Shown: one piece after another, positions 35,685 through 43,817 of the stretch | How positions within the stretch are numbered: position 1 is the first letter of the stretch | Layout of the letters: each line of letters opens with the position of its first letter | From: Actinobacteria bacterium UBA2272 | GTDB taxonomy: Bacteria; Actinomycetota; Coriobacteriia; Anaerosomatales; Anaerosomataceae | DNA: 64,000 nt | Direction: 5' to 3' | NCBI GenBank assembly: GCA_002347725.1 | Contig: DDXA01000003.1 | Location: forward strand, 372,001-436,000 | Program-made: the position numbers and the translations under genes | The notes under the pieces: model-generated | What the model was told of the DNA's origin: nothing | The model's database searches: none | What the model saw: only the letters and a program-made list of their open reading frames with translations

Positions 35685-36842
35685 GTGAGAATCGCAAGCC
35701 GCATGGCTAACCTCCCGCCGTACCTGTTCGCCGAGATCGACCGCAAGAAGGCCCTCAAGCAGGCCGAGGGTGTCGACGTCATCTCGCTCGGTATCGGCGA
35801 TCCGGACATGCCGACCCCGCAGCGCATCATCGACGCGATGGCCACGGCCATCACCGACCCGAAGAACCACCAGTATCCGGCGTACGCCGGCTCAAAGCCG
35901 TACCGTACGGCGTGTGCCGAATGGATGAGACGTCGCTTCGGCGTGGCGGTCGATCCGGACACCGAGGTGCTCGCGCTCATCGGCTCCAAGGAGGGCATCG
36001 CGCACCTCTTCCCGGCCTTCATCGACCCGGGTGACGTCACCCTCGTACCGGGCGTCGGTTACCCCGTCTACCACACGGGCGGCATCCTTATCGGCGGCGA
36101 GACGCACTGGATGCCGATGAACGACGCGAACGACTGGCTCGCCGACTTCGAGTCCACGCCGGCCGATGTGCTCGCGCGCGCCAGGATGATGTTCCTGAGC
36201 TACCCGAACAACCCGTCCTCGGCGATCGCGCCGGTGGAGTACTTCGACCGTGCGATAGCCTTCGCACGCGAACACGACATCCTGCTCGTCCACGACAACG
36301 CGTATTCCGAGATCGGTTTCGACGGTTACCGTCCATCGAGCCTGCTCGAGCGTCCCGGCGCGCGCGACGTCGCGATCGAGCTGTTCAGCTGCTCCAAGGC
36401 CTACAACATGACCGGTTGGCGTGTCGCGTTCGCAGCCGGCAATGCCGAGGCGATCAAAGCGCTCGGCACGGTCAAGTCCAACATCGACTCGGGCATCTTC
36501 ACCGCGGTGCAGGATGCGGCGATAGAAGCGATGCTGGGCCCGCAGGACGACACCGTCGAGATGAGCGCGCTGTACCAGCGCCGCCGCGACCTCGTGATGG
36601 AAACGCTCGGCTCGATCGGGCTCTCGGCGCGCACGCCCAAGGGCACCATCTACGTGTGGGCCCGGATCCCCGAAGGCTACAGTTCAGCCGAGTATGCGGG
36701 GCTCGTGCTGGACCGCGCCGGCGTCATCGTAGCACCGGGCAATGCATACGGGCCCGATGGCGAGGGCTACATCCGCATCTCACTCGCCACGCCCGACGAC
36801 AGGCTCAAAGAAGCCCTGCAGCGCATCGCGGACACCTTCTAG
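35685..36842 (+). CDS. dapL: LL-diaminopimelate aminotransferase
   Basis: This class I PLP aminotransferase of about 385 residues makes LL-DAP directly from tetrahydrodipicolinate and glutamate. Near the start it has the segment ANLPPYLFAEIDRKKAL typical of DapL and related enzymes, then SYPNNPSSA, DNAYSEIGFDG and the PLP lysine in FSCSKAYNMTGWR. GTG 35685 is chosen to match the family start; an ATG at 35673 sits directly against AGAAGGGG and would have no spacer. Some related aminotransferases share this pattern, but the neighbouring dapF supports DapL. Confidence 0.88.
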   Translation: MRIASRMANLPPYLFAEIDRKKALKQAEGVDVISLGIGDPDMPTPQRIIDAMATAITDPKNHQYPAYAGSKPYRTACAEWMRRRFGVAVDPDTEVLALIGSKEGIAHLFPAFIDPGDVTLVPGVGYPVYHTGGILIGGETHWMPMNDANDWLADFESTPADVLARARMMFLSYPNNPSSAIAPVEYFDRAIAFAREHDILLVHDNAYSEIGFDGYRPSSLLERPGARDVAIELFSCSKAYNMTGWRVAFAAGNAEAIKALGTVKSNIDSGIFTAVQDAAIEAMLGPQDDTVEMSALYQRRRDLVMETLGSIGLSARTPKGTIYVWARIPEGYSSAEYAGLVLDRAGVIVAPGNAYGPDGEGYIRISLATPDDRLKEALQRIADTF

Positions 36843-36860
36843 GAGACTCGACCCACACAC

Positions 36861-38156
36861 ATGCCACGTGAAGCCTACGAGGTCGTGCACGACGTCGAGG
36901 AGCGCGCACTCCTCGTGGGCATCGACCGCCCACGCACCGACGGCTGGACGCTCGAGGACGATCTCGCTGAACTTGAGCGTCTCGTCGACACCGCGGGAGC
37001 GGTCGTTGCCGGTGCGGTCACCCAGCGGATGGAACGTCCAAATCCACGCACGTTCGTCGGGTCAGGCAAGGCTGCCGAGATAGAAGCGCTCGCGCGCGAG
37101 TTGTCGGCCACGGTCATCGTCTTCGACGACGAACTGAGCCCGAGTCAGCAGGCGAACCTCGAAGAGCTTCTGACGGACATCCGGATCATCGATCGCACCC
37201 AACTGATCCTCGACATATTCGCGGCACACGCGGTGAGCCACGAGGGCAAGTTGCAGGTCGAGCTCGCCAGGCTCGAGTACGTGCTGCCACGCCTTCGCGG
37301 CATGTGGGGCCACCTGGTGGCCGAGCGTCTCGGTGGTGGCAGGGGAGCGCGTTTCGGCGCCGGCGAGTCTCAGCTCGAGACGGACCGTCGGCTCACGCGC
37401 AGGCGGATCTCCGAACTCAAACGGGAACTCAAGGGGGTCTCTCGGGCTCGTGAGACCCAGCGCGCGTCACGGGCGCGCTCGGGCGTCTTCCGTGTCGCGC
37501 TCGTCGGCTACACGAACGCCGGGAAGTCGACGCTCCTGAACGCGCTCACCGACGCAGGAGTGCTCGTACAGGACCAGCTGTTCGCCACGCTGGATGCCAC
37601 CACCCGGCGCCTCGATCTGCCGGACGGGCGGGCTGTGACGCTCACAGACACCGTCGGCTTCATCAACAAGCTGCCGCACGGACTGGTGGAGGCGTTCAAA
37701 TCGACCCTCGACGAGGTGCGCGAGGCCGACTTGCTGCTCCACGTCGTGGACGCGTCGCACCCCAACGCGGACGCGCAGATCCAGTCGGTCAAGGTCGTGC
37801 TCGATGAGATCGAAGCGGCCGAGAACCCGCAGGTGATCGCCTACAACAAGACCGATCTGCTCCCGTCGGCGGAAGTCGCGCGTCTGGCGGCGCTTCCCGG
37901 TGCGGTGGCCATCGCCGCGGCGGCCGGCACGGGGCTCGACACCTTGCTCGAGCGCATCGCGGTCATCGCCGCGAGAGAAGACCGGCCCCTGACCGTCCTC
38001 GTGCCCTACGACCGGGGTGACCTCGTGCGCCTCGCGCACGAACAGACGCACATCATCGCCGAGGAACACACGGGAACCGGCACGCGCCTCACGCTTGCGG
38101 CCAATGCCGAAGTGCGCGCGCGTTTCGAGCCGTTCGTGGAAGAAGGCGGCGCCTAG
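36861..38156 (+). CDS. hflX: GTPase HflX
   Basis: This 431-residue ribosome-associated GTPase rescues or splits stalled ribosomes. The N-terminal HflX domain has the glycine-rich RLGGGRGARFGAGESQLE. The G domain has GYTNAGKSTLLN (G1), DTVGFINKLPH (G3) and NKTD (G4). A C-terminal domain follows. The stop overlaps the lexA stop by 3 bases on the opposite strand, so transcription converges with no room for a terminator. Confidence 0.95.
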   Translation: MPREAYEVVHDVEERALLVGIDRPRTDGWTLEDDLAELERLVDTAGAVVAGAVTQRMERPNPRTFVGSGKAAEIEALARELSATVIVFDDELSPSQQANLEELLTDIRIIDRTQLILDIFAAHAVSHEGKLQVELARLEYVLPRLRGMWGHLVAERLGGGRGARFGAGESQLETDRRLTRRRISELKRELKGVSRARETQRASRARSGVFRVALVGYTNAGKSTLLNALTDAGVLVQDQLFATLDATTRRLDLPDGRAVTLTDTVGFINKLPHGLVEAFKSTLDEVREADLLLHVVDASHPNADAQIQSVKVVLDEIEAAENPQVIAYNKTDLLPSAEVARLAALPGAVAIAAAAGTGLDTLLERIAVIAAREDRPLTVLVPYDRGDLVRLAHEQTHIIAEEHTGTGTRLTLAANAEVRARFEPFVEEGGA

Positions 38157-38785
38157 ACCCTGCGGAACAGGGCGACGACCTTGCCGAGGACCGCGAAGTC
38201 GCTGTGTCCATCTGCATAGATGGGGTCGAGAGCAGCATTCTCCGGCTGCAGCCTGATCCGGTCGCCCTCCCTGAAGAAGCGCTTGACGGTGGCCTCTTCA
38301 TCGATCATCGCAACGACGATGTCGCCGTTGGTAGCGTCGCTTTGCTGCCGGACCACGACGAAGTCGCCGTCGAGGATGCCCGCGTCGATCATGCTTTCGC
38401 CCTTGACCCTCAGGATGAATGTCTCTTCTCCCGCGAACGAGGCGGGAAGGGGGAGCGTCGCCTCGATGTTCTCGGCAGCGAGGATCGGCTGACCGGCCGC
38501 GACCTGCCCGACGAGGGGCACCGCCTGCACGCGCTCGTAGTCGATGCCGCGTTCGGTGTCCCGGTAGTCCAGCACTTCGAGTGCACGTGGCTTCGAGGGA
38601 TCCCGACGCAAGAGACCTTTGGTCTCCAGAGCGGCAAGATGTGAGTGGACCGTGGACGAGGACGACAGCCCGACCGCTTCACCGATCTCACGGACAGATG
38701 GCGGAAAGCCGCGCCGGTGGATCTCGGCACGGATGAAGTCCAGAATCTCGCGCTGGCGAGCCGTGAGTTCCCGCTTGTACACCAT
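38153..38785 (-). CDS. lexA: SOS repressor LexA
   Basis: This 210-residue repressor has an N-terminal winged helix (LTARQREILDFIRAEIHRRG, then SVREIGEAVGLSS). Its S24 protease domain has the Ala97-Gly98 cleavage site in VGQVAAGQP, Ser131 in KGESMIDAGI and Lys168 in EATVKRFF. GGGGGTC lies upstream of the ATG. A longer upstream frame would run through the operators and is rejected. It is divergent from the LysM gene and surrounded by SOS boxes, as in M. tuberculosis lexA-Rv2719c. Confidence 0.97.
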   Translation of the reverse strand: MVYKRELTARQREILDFIRAEIHRRGFPPSVREIGEAVGLSSSSTVHSHLAALETKGLLRRDPSKPRALEVLDYRDTERGIDYERVQAVPLVGQVAAGQPILAAENIEATLPLPASFAGEETFILRVKGESMIDAGILDGDFVVVRQQSDATNGDIVVAMIDEEATVKRFFREGDRIRLQPENAALDPIYADGHSDFAVLGKVVALFRRV

Positions 38786-38824
38786 TGAGACCCCCTGGGT
38801 GACTCGGGCCGCTCTTACGCCCCG

Positions 38825-38853
38825 AGTGTACGGCAACCTCGCTGGCCATGCAA
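38825..38853 (-). promoter_or_regulatory. lexA promoter
   Basis: Read on the minus strand, TTGCAT (38853-38848), a 17-base spacer and TACACT (38830-38825) point at lexA. The -35 overlaps the SOS-like box at 38851-38864, fitting autorepression. Confidence 0.75.
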
Positions 38854-38864
38854 ACACATGTTCG
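38851..38864. promoter_or_regulatory. Imperfect SOS box at the lexA promoter
   Basis: CAAACACATGTTCG differs from CGAAC-N4-GTTCG at one base. It overlaps the lexA -35, so it is the probable autoregulatory operator and may be weaker than the other two. Confidence 0.7.
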
Positions 38865-38873
38865 TCCCGGGTG

Positions 38874-38902
38874 TTGACACACGAACACCTGTTCGATACG
38901 CT
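38874..38902 (+). promoter_or_regulatory. Promoter of the LysM gene
   Basis: A perfect TTGACA (38874-38879), a 17-base spacer and TACGCT (38897-38902) face the LysM gene. The layout, with an SOS box in the spacer, is almost the same as at recA. Confidence 0.85.
38882..38895. promoter_or_regulatory. SOS box within the LysM promoter
   Basis: CGAACACCTGTTCG is a perfect CGAAC-N4-GTTCG match lying between the -35 and -10 of the LysM gene promoter. Confidence 0.93.
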
Positions 38903-38908
38903 ACACAG

Positions 38909-38922
38909 CGAACGTATGTTCG
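38909..38922. promoter_or_regulatory. SOS box at the LysM transcription start
   Basis: CGAACGTATGTTCG is identical to the recA box and lies just after the -10, near the expected transcription start. With the preceding box (27 bases centre to centre) it gives double LexA control. Confidence 0.93.
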
Positions 38923-38991
38923 TTGCGCGCACGCGGTCCATGTCAGACCCGTCGGTTAGGATTTGCGCGACATCGAAGAAGGGCGGACGTC

Positions 38992-39369
38992 ATGGAGTAC
39001 AGCGCGTGCACGGTAGACGTACGGCTCCGCAGCTCGCAAGCAGGCAGACGCGCCCGTCCGGCGCGCGCGATCGGCGTCGCCGACATCGCACTCGTTGCCG
39101 TGTGCGGCGCAGTCCTCTTGCTCGCACTTCTCGCGGCGGCAACCGCACCCGCTCGTCCGGAGCCCGCCGGGTGGACACCCGTCCTCGTCTCGGAGCAGGC
39201 GACCCTTTGGGATCTTGCGCGGCAGCACCCGATCTCCGATCTCACGACCGCTGAGACCGTCGCGCTGATCCGCACGCACAATGACCTGACGGAGTCATCG
39301 CTCATCGTCGGACAGCGACTTGAGGTCCCTTCAGGTTCCCCGTCGACCGCGCTCGCCGCGCGTCCGTAG
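38992..39369 (+). CDS. SOS-controlled LysM membrane protein (YneA/ChiZ-like division inhibitor candidate)
   Basis: This 125-residue protein has a basic N-terminal part, one membrane helix (IGVADIALVAVCGAVLLLALLAAA) and an extracellular LysM-like domain (VSEQATLWDLARQHPI ... LIVGQRLEVPSG). That layout, the lexA-divergent position and the tandem SOS boxes match B. subtilis YneA and M. tuberculosis Rv2719c (ChiZ), which delay division after DNA damage. Sequence similarity alone would be too weak; the context carries the call. The ATG follows GAAGGGCGG. Confidence 0.82.
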   Translation: MEYSACTVDVRLRSSQAGRRARPARAIGVADIALVAVCGAVLLLALLAAATAPARPEPAGWTPVLVSEQATLWDLARQHPISDLTTAETVALIRTHNDLTESSLIVGQRLEVPSGSPSTALAARP

Positions 39370-39434
39370 CAGGCAGGAACATCCGAGCTCAGGAGCATCG
39401 GCCCCGCCCACTCGTGGGTCGATTCTGACAACGA

Positions 39435-39463
39435 TTGTCACCCCATATCTTGTGTGCTAGGCT
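39435..39463 (+). promoter_or_regulatory. nrdR promoter
   Basis: TTGTCA (39435-39440), a 17-base spacer and TAGGCT (39458-39463), with TGC just before the -10, lie 32 bases before nrdR. Confidence 0.75.
39440..39455 (+). promoter_or_regulatory. NrdR box in the nrdR promoter
   Basis: ACCCCATATCTTGTGT matches the NrdR consensus acaCwAtATaTwGtGt at 13 of 16 positions and fills the promoter spacer. Only one box is seen, whereas class targets usually have two. Confidence 0.65.
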
Positions 39464-39495
39464 GCTCAATGACCTAGATGTGGGGGGTGGCTTCG

Positions 39496-39942
39496 ATGCG
39501 GTGTCCGTTCTGTGGCCACAGTGAGACCAAGGTCGTCGACTCGCGCGATTCTGATTCTCAGGACGCAATCAGGCGGCGACGTGAGTGCCTTGAGTGCGCG
39601 AAGCGATTCACCACCTACGAGCGACGCGAGGAGATGCCGCTCGTGGTCGTGAAGAAGGACGGCTCGACCGAGCCGTTCGACAGGGGCAAGTTGCTTCGCG
39701 GCCTTGTGGTCGCTACGGCCAAGCGCCCTGTACCTCCTTCGGTCCTCGAGGGCCTTATAGACGACATCGAGTCGGAGTTGCACAACGCGATGCAGTACGA
39801 GATCCCCGCCAAGCAGCTTGGCGACATGGTGTTGCGTAGGCTTCTGGAGATCGACAAGGTCGCGTACATTCGCTTCGCGTCGGTCTACAAGGAGTTCAAC
39901 GATCTTGATGGATTCACCGCTGAGCTGAAGCGGCTCGGTTAA
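39496..39942 (+). CDS. nrdR: Transcriptional repressor NrdR
   Basis: This 148-residue repressor of ribonucleotide reductase genes begins with a zinc ribbon (MRCPFCGH and CLECAKRF) and continues with an ATP-cone domain (VVVKKDGSTEPFDRGKLLRG). It senses dATP/ATP. ATG 39496 gives the exact family start; GGGGGGTGG precedes it. lexA, a LysM gene and nrdR occur in the same order in M. tuberculosis. No ribonucleotide reductase is in this window. Confidence 0.97.
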   Translation: MRCPFCGHSETKVVDSRDSDSQDAIRRRRECLECAKRFTTYERREEMPLVVVKKDGSTEPFDRGKLLRGLVVATAKRPVPPSVLEGLIDDIESELHNAMQYEIPAKQLGDMVLRRLLEIDKVAYIRFASVYKEFNDLDGFTAELKRLG

Positions 39943-39999
39943 GCAGATGGAGACTCTCGTGAGCGGTGCCGCCGAACAGTCGCCCGGGAGGTGGGACCT

Positions 40000-40245
40000 G
40001 TGGAGGTCAAGCTGTTCGTGAAACAGGACTGCCCCGGCTGCGCCGCGGCCGCTCACGCATGCGAGGGTCTCACCAACCTGTCGGTCTACGACATCGGAGA
40101 GATCGAGGGCATCGCCGCGGCATCGCCGTACGCCATCAGTTCTGCACCCTCCATCGTCGTGGTCGATTCAGCCGGTCGGGAGATCGCCGGCTGGCGCGGC
40201 AAGGCGCCCGACCCGGCGGATCTGCGCGCCGTTGTGGCCAACTGA
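40000..40245 (+). CDS. Small thioredoxin/glutaredoxin-like protein with CPGC motif
   Basis: This 81-residue protein looks like a minimal thioredoxin fold: a first strand VEVKLFVK, a CPGC active site at about residues 11-14, a helix, then the cis-Pro region SAPSIVVVDSAGREIAGWRG. It is too short for classical thioredoxin and closer in size to NrdH or glutaredoxin. The GTG at 40000 is chosen because GGGAGGT lies 7 bases upstream. Its place between nrdR and dut suggests a link to deoxynucleotide synthesis, which is inference. Confidence 0.7.
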   Translation: MEVKLFVKQDCPGCAAAAHACEGLTNLSVYDIGEIEGIAAASPYAISSAPSIVVVDSAGREIAGWRGKAPDPADLRAVVAN

Positions 40246-40246
40246 C

Positions 40247-40678
40247 ATGGAACTCCGCGTCAAGCGCCTCGACACGGACCTGCCCCTACCGTCGTACGCT
40301 CACGCGGGTGACGCGGGACTGGATCTGTATGCAGCCGAGGATCGCACGCTGGCCCCATTCGAGCGCGGACTCGTCCGCACCGGCATCGCCGTGGCCATTC
40401 CGGACGGCTACGCCGGATTCATCCAGCCCCGGAGCGGCCTCGCGATCAAGCGAGGCCTTTCTTTTGTCAACACGCCGGGACTGATCGACAGCCGCTTCCG
40501 TGGCGAGATCATGCTTATCGCCATCAATCTGGACCCCGTGGAGCCGCTCGCCATCTCCCGAGGCGAGAGGATCGCGCAACTCGTCATCCAGCGCGTCGAG
40601 CACGCTCGGCCTACTGAAGTCGATGTGCTGGATGAGACCGAGCGGGGGGAGGGGGGCTTCGGAAGCACGGGACACTGA
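40247..40678 (+). CDS. dut: dUTP diphosphatase
   Basis: This 143-residue trimeric enzyme hydrolyses dUTP to dUMP. The five motifs are visible: HAGDAGLDLYA, QPRSGLAIK, NTPGLIDSRFRGEI, GERIAQLVI and the C-terminal RGEGGFGSTGH. The ATG follows the redoxin stop by one base. The 221-base gap downstream contains small GC hairpins but no identified riboswitch. Confidence 0.97.
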   Translation: MELRVKRLDTDLPLPSYAHAGDAGLDLYAAEDRTLAPFERGLVRTGIAVAIPDGYAGFIQPRSGLAIKRGLSFVNTPGLIDSRFRGEIMLIAINLDPVEPLAISRGERIAQLVIQRVEHARPTEVDVLDETERGEGGFGSTGH

Positions 40679-40899
40679 TTGTCCCGCCCGGTGTGCGAAG
40701 TGCCGACGATTCTCAGCCACACGACCACGCTCAGCGACAACGGCATGCATCTGAGATGCAGCTCGCCGTTCACATAGACTGCCTGCCGACAGACGATTCC
40801 GGAAGGAGGGCGGGGCCCGCCGAAGACCCATGGCGCGGCGCACACGAGAACGTGCGCAGCCACACATCCTGCAAGCACCACGAACGAAAGGCTGATGCT

Positions 40900-42273
40900 A
40901 TGGAGAGTTTCTTCAAGTTCGCGGAGCGCAAGACGAACCTACGCACCGAGGTGATCGCCGGGATCACCACGTTCATGACGATGGCGTACATCATCTTCGT
41001 GAACCCCGGCATCCTCTCTGCTGCCGGGGTGCCGTTCGAAGGCGCCGCTACCGCGACCGCGCTCGGCGCTGCGCTCATGTGCATCGCTATGGGCCTCATA
41101 AGCAACCGCCCCCTGGCGCTCGCCTCGGGCATGGGCCTGAACGCCGTCGTCGCCTTCTCTGTGATCGGCTTCGCCGAGGCTAACGTGCCCTGGCAGGTCG
41201 GTATGGCCGTCATCTTCGTAGAAGGACTCATCATCCTGCTCCTCGTCATGACCGGCTTCCGTGAGGCGGTCATGAATGCGATTCCCATGAGTCTCAAGCG
41301 CGCGATCGGCGTGGGCATCGGACTGTTCATCACGACCATCGGCCTGAACGAGAGTGGCGTCATCGGCCCCGATCCGATCACGCTCGTCAAGCTCGGCGAC
41401 TTCTCTCAGCCATACGTGTGGGTATCGCTCATCGGCCTGTTCGCCATCATCATCTTCATGGCGTTCAAGGTGAAGGGTGACATCCTCCTCGGCATGGCGG
41501 TCGCGACGGTCGCCGCGCTCGTCCTTGGCGTGACCGAACTGCCCACCGCCGTGCTCGGCAAGCTCGACTTCTCGACGTTCTTCGCCCCGTTCCAGCAGGT
41601 CGAAGGCGGCATGGCGCTCATGCAGATCCTCACGCCGACGCTGCTTGTCGCGGTCTTCGCGATCATGCTCACCGACTTCTTCGACACCATGGGTACCGTC
41701 GTGGCTATCGGCGAGCAGGCCGAGTTCATCAACGAGGACGGCACGGTCCCCGGCGCCAAGGGCATCCTCGCGGTCGACTCGGCTGCGGCCGTCACCGGCG
41801 GTCTGTTCGGTGCCAGCTCCATCACCACGTACATCGAGTCGGCGGCAGGCGTTGCCGAAGGCGGCCGCACCGGCCTCACGCCGATCGTCACCGGCATCTT
41901 CTTCGCGCTGGCCGCCTTCTTCGCACCGATCATCGCCATGGTCGGTGGCGGCATCATGTTCGAGGACCGCGGCACGATCTACCCGATCACCGCTGGCGCG
42001 CTGATCATCGTGGGCTTCTTCATGATGAAGGGCGTCAAGGAGATCTCGTGGGACAACGTCGCCGACGCGTTCCCGGCGTTCATCACCATCGTGGGTATCC
42101 CGCTCACGTACAACATCAGCTACGGCATCGGTTTCGGCTTCATCAGCTACACGCTGATCAAGCTGTGTACGGGCAAGTTCAACGAGATCCATCCGCTGAT
42201 GTACGTGATCAGCGCCGCGTTCGTCATCGCGTTCCTCGATGCAGCCGGTGTCTTCACGACGATATTCGGCTAG
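40900..42273 (+). CDS. NCS2 family purine permease (AzgA/PbuG-like)
   Basis: This 457-residue transporter has about 12-14 membrane helices. The N-terminus FFKFAERKTNLRTEVIAGITTFMTMAYIIFVNP, quoted here only as FKFAERKTNLRTE, and the motif ASSITTYIESAAGVAEGGRTG (in part) mark the AzgA-like branch, which imports adenine, guanine or hypoxanthine by proton symport. AAAGG precedes the ATG. A second NCS2 permease follows, and apt and hpt are encoded 17-19 kb downstream. Confidence 0.88.
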   Translation: MESFFKFAERKTNLRTEVIAGITTFMTMAYIIFVNPGILSAAGVPFEGAATATALGAALMCIAMGLISNRPLALASGMGLNAVVAFSVIGFAEANVPWQVGMAVIFVEGLIILLLVMTGFREAVMNAIPMSLKRAIGVGIGLFITTIGLNESGVIGPDPITLVKLGDFSQPYVWVSLIGLFAIIIFMAFKVKGDILLGMAVATVAALVLGVTELPTAVLGKLDFSTFFAPFQQVEGGMALMQILTPTLLVAVFAIMLTDFFDTMGTVVAIGEQAEFINEDGTVPGAKGILAVDSAAAVTGGLFGASSITTYIESAAGVAEGGRTGLTPIVTGIFFALAAFFAPIIAMVGGGIMFEDRGTIYPITAGALIIVGFFMMKGVKEISWDNVADAFPAFITIVGIPLTYNISYGIGFGFISYTLIKLCTGKFNEIHPLMYVISAAFVIAFLDAAGVFTTIFG

Positions 42274-42283
42274 GGAGGGGGAC

Positions 42284-43630
42284 ATGACGCAACGCCCCAT
42301 CGTCCCTACAGACGCGAAGCTACCTCTCGTCCAGGTCATCCCGCTCGCACTCCAGCACCTCATGGCGATGTTCGGCGCCACCGTGCTGGTACCGATACTC
42401 ACCGGACTCGACCCGTCGGTCGCCATCATGACGTCAGGCGCCGGTACGATCCTGTACCTCGTCCTGACCCGCGGGAAGATTCCGAGCTTCCTCGGCTCCT
42501 CGTTCGCGTTCATAGCACCGATAGCCGCCGTGGCCGCCGTGGTAGACGGCAAGGCCGACCCGGCGAAGGTCCCCTATGCGCTTGGCGGCCTCGTGGTCGC
42601 CGGTCTTGTCTACGTCGTCGTAGCCGCCATCATCAAAGCCTTCGGCACGAAGTGGCTCTACCGGCTGCTGCCACCCGCGCTCGTCGGAGCCGTGGTGATC
42701 ATCATCGGGCTCGGTCTGGCGGGCATCGCTCTCAAGATGTCGCTGTTCCCGTACGCGAACCCGGAACTCGGGCTCGACTGGAACCTTGTGGCTGTAGCCG
42801 CGATAACCCTCGGGGCATCCATCGCGTTCTCCAGCTACTTCAAGGGCTTCATCGCCACGATCCCGATCCTGCTCGGGATCGTCGTCGGCTACATCGCCGC
42901 GATCCCGTTCGGTCTGGTTGATTTCCAGCCCGTGCTCGATGCCGCATGGATCGGTCTGCCGACGCTCACGATCGCCAAGTTCGAGTTCTCGGCGATCATG
43001 CTCATCGCTCCTGTGGCGCTCGTCGTCATCATCGAGCACATCGGCCACCTGCTCGTCATCAACGAGATCACCGGCAAGGACTTCAATCCGATGCTGCCGC
43101 AGTCACTCGTGGGCGACGGTCTGGCCACGTCACTCTCAGCCCTGGTCGGCGGCACGCCATCCACCACGTACGCCGAGAACATCGGCGTCATGGCCGTCAC
43201 ACGCGTCTATGCGGTGCAGATGTTCTGGTACGCCGGCGCATTCGCGTTCGTGATCGGCGGGTTCGTGCCCAAACTCGGATTCCTTATCCGAAGCATTCCG
43301 ACACCGGTCATGGGAGGCGTCTCGATCCTGCTGTTCGGGCTCATCGCGTCCTCGGGACTGCGCATGCTTGTGGACAGCGGCATCGACTACAGCCACAGCC
43401 GCAACCTGATCCTCTCGAGCGTGGTCCTCGTCCTCGGCATCGGCATGGAAGTCGCCGAGATCAAGATACCGGTAGGGGAGTACGTCGTCCCCGGCATGGC
43501 ACTCGCCACACTCGTGGGCGTCATCTTGAACCTCATCCTGCCGCGAGAGAGTAAGGGGCTCGCGGTCGACTCACCGGACTTCAGGGGTGAGATGGCCGAA
43601 GAGGCTGCACAGGCTACCGCGTCTGAGTGA
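42284..43630 (+). CDS. NCS2 family uracil/xanthine permease (UraA-like)
   Basis: This 448-residue transporter belongs to the UraA/PyrP branch: LALQHLMAMFGATVLVP at the N-terminus, VALVVIIEHIGHLLV with the substrate Glu, and GGTPSTTYAENIGVMAVTRV. These are the uracil-permease signatures, so uracil is the likely substrate. The ATG follows GGAGGGGGAC. It lies 10 bases after the purine permease, and a strong terminator follows. Confidence 0.9.
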   Translation: MTQRPIVPTDAKLPLVQVIPLALQHLMAMFGATVLVPILTGLDPSVAIMTSGAGTILYLVLTRGKIPSFLGSSFAFIAPIAAVAAVVDGKADPAKVPYALGGLVVAGLVYVVVAAIIKAFGTKWLYRLLPPALVGAVVIIIGLGLAGIALKMSLFPYANPELGLDWNLVAVAAITLGASIAFSSYFKGFIATIPILLGIVVGYIAAIPFGLVDFQPVLDAAWIGLPTLTIAKFEFSAIMLIAPVALVVIIEHIGHLLVINEITGKDFNPMLPQSLVGDGLATSLSALVGGTPSTTYAENIGVMAVTRVYAVQMFWYAGAFAFVIGGFVPKLGFLIRSIPTPVMGGVSILLFGLIASSGLRMLVDSGIDYSHSRNLILSSVVLVLGIGMEVAEIKIPVGEYVVPGMALATLVGVILNLILPRESKGLAVDSPDFRGEMAEEAAQATASE

Positions 43631-43668
43631 CGCGTGCCGCGCAGGGGCGTTCGCGCGCCTGCTAACGA

Positions 43669-43703
43669 CGGCCCCGGGCTGCGCATGGCGCGGTCCGGGG
43701 CCG
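43669..43703 (+). terminator. Terminator hairpin after the uracil permease
   Basis: A 9-bp GC stem (43669-43677 with 43695-43703) encloses an inner GCGC/GCGC helix. It lies 39 bases after the stop. The T tract is poor. Confidence 0.65.
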
Positions 43704-43759
43704 CTTCGCAGAGCTCCGGACTTATGTTTCTTAATTGGGGGCGTTTCGCATGTCACGCG

Positions 43760-43768
43760 TGGTAGGAT
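43760..43768 (+). promoter_or_regulatory. Extended -10 candidate for the glycosyltransferase
   Basis: TGG-TAGGAT lies 50 bases before the start; no -35 at proper spacing. Confidence 0.45.
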
Positions 43769-43817
43769 TCGAGCATTCGCGACTGGCATCGAGAATCGCA
43801 CGCATCCGGGGGGTCAC

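Noticed and set aside
38786..38941. Longer lexA start giving a 262-residue protein
   Set aside because: The extension would cross the SOS boxes and both promoters and has no LexA-like sequence; the start at 38785 matches the family.
40679..40899. Purine riboswitch before the NCS2 permease
   Set aside because: The gap has small GC hairpins, but the purine-aptamer three-way junction and its conserved loop sequences are not there.
40939..42552. 537-codon open frame antisense to the NCS2 permease
   Set aside because: The product is dominated by Asp, Glu, His and Arg, as expected for the reverse strand of a hydrophobic transporter gene.
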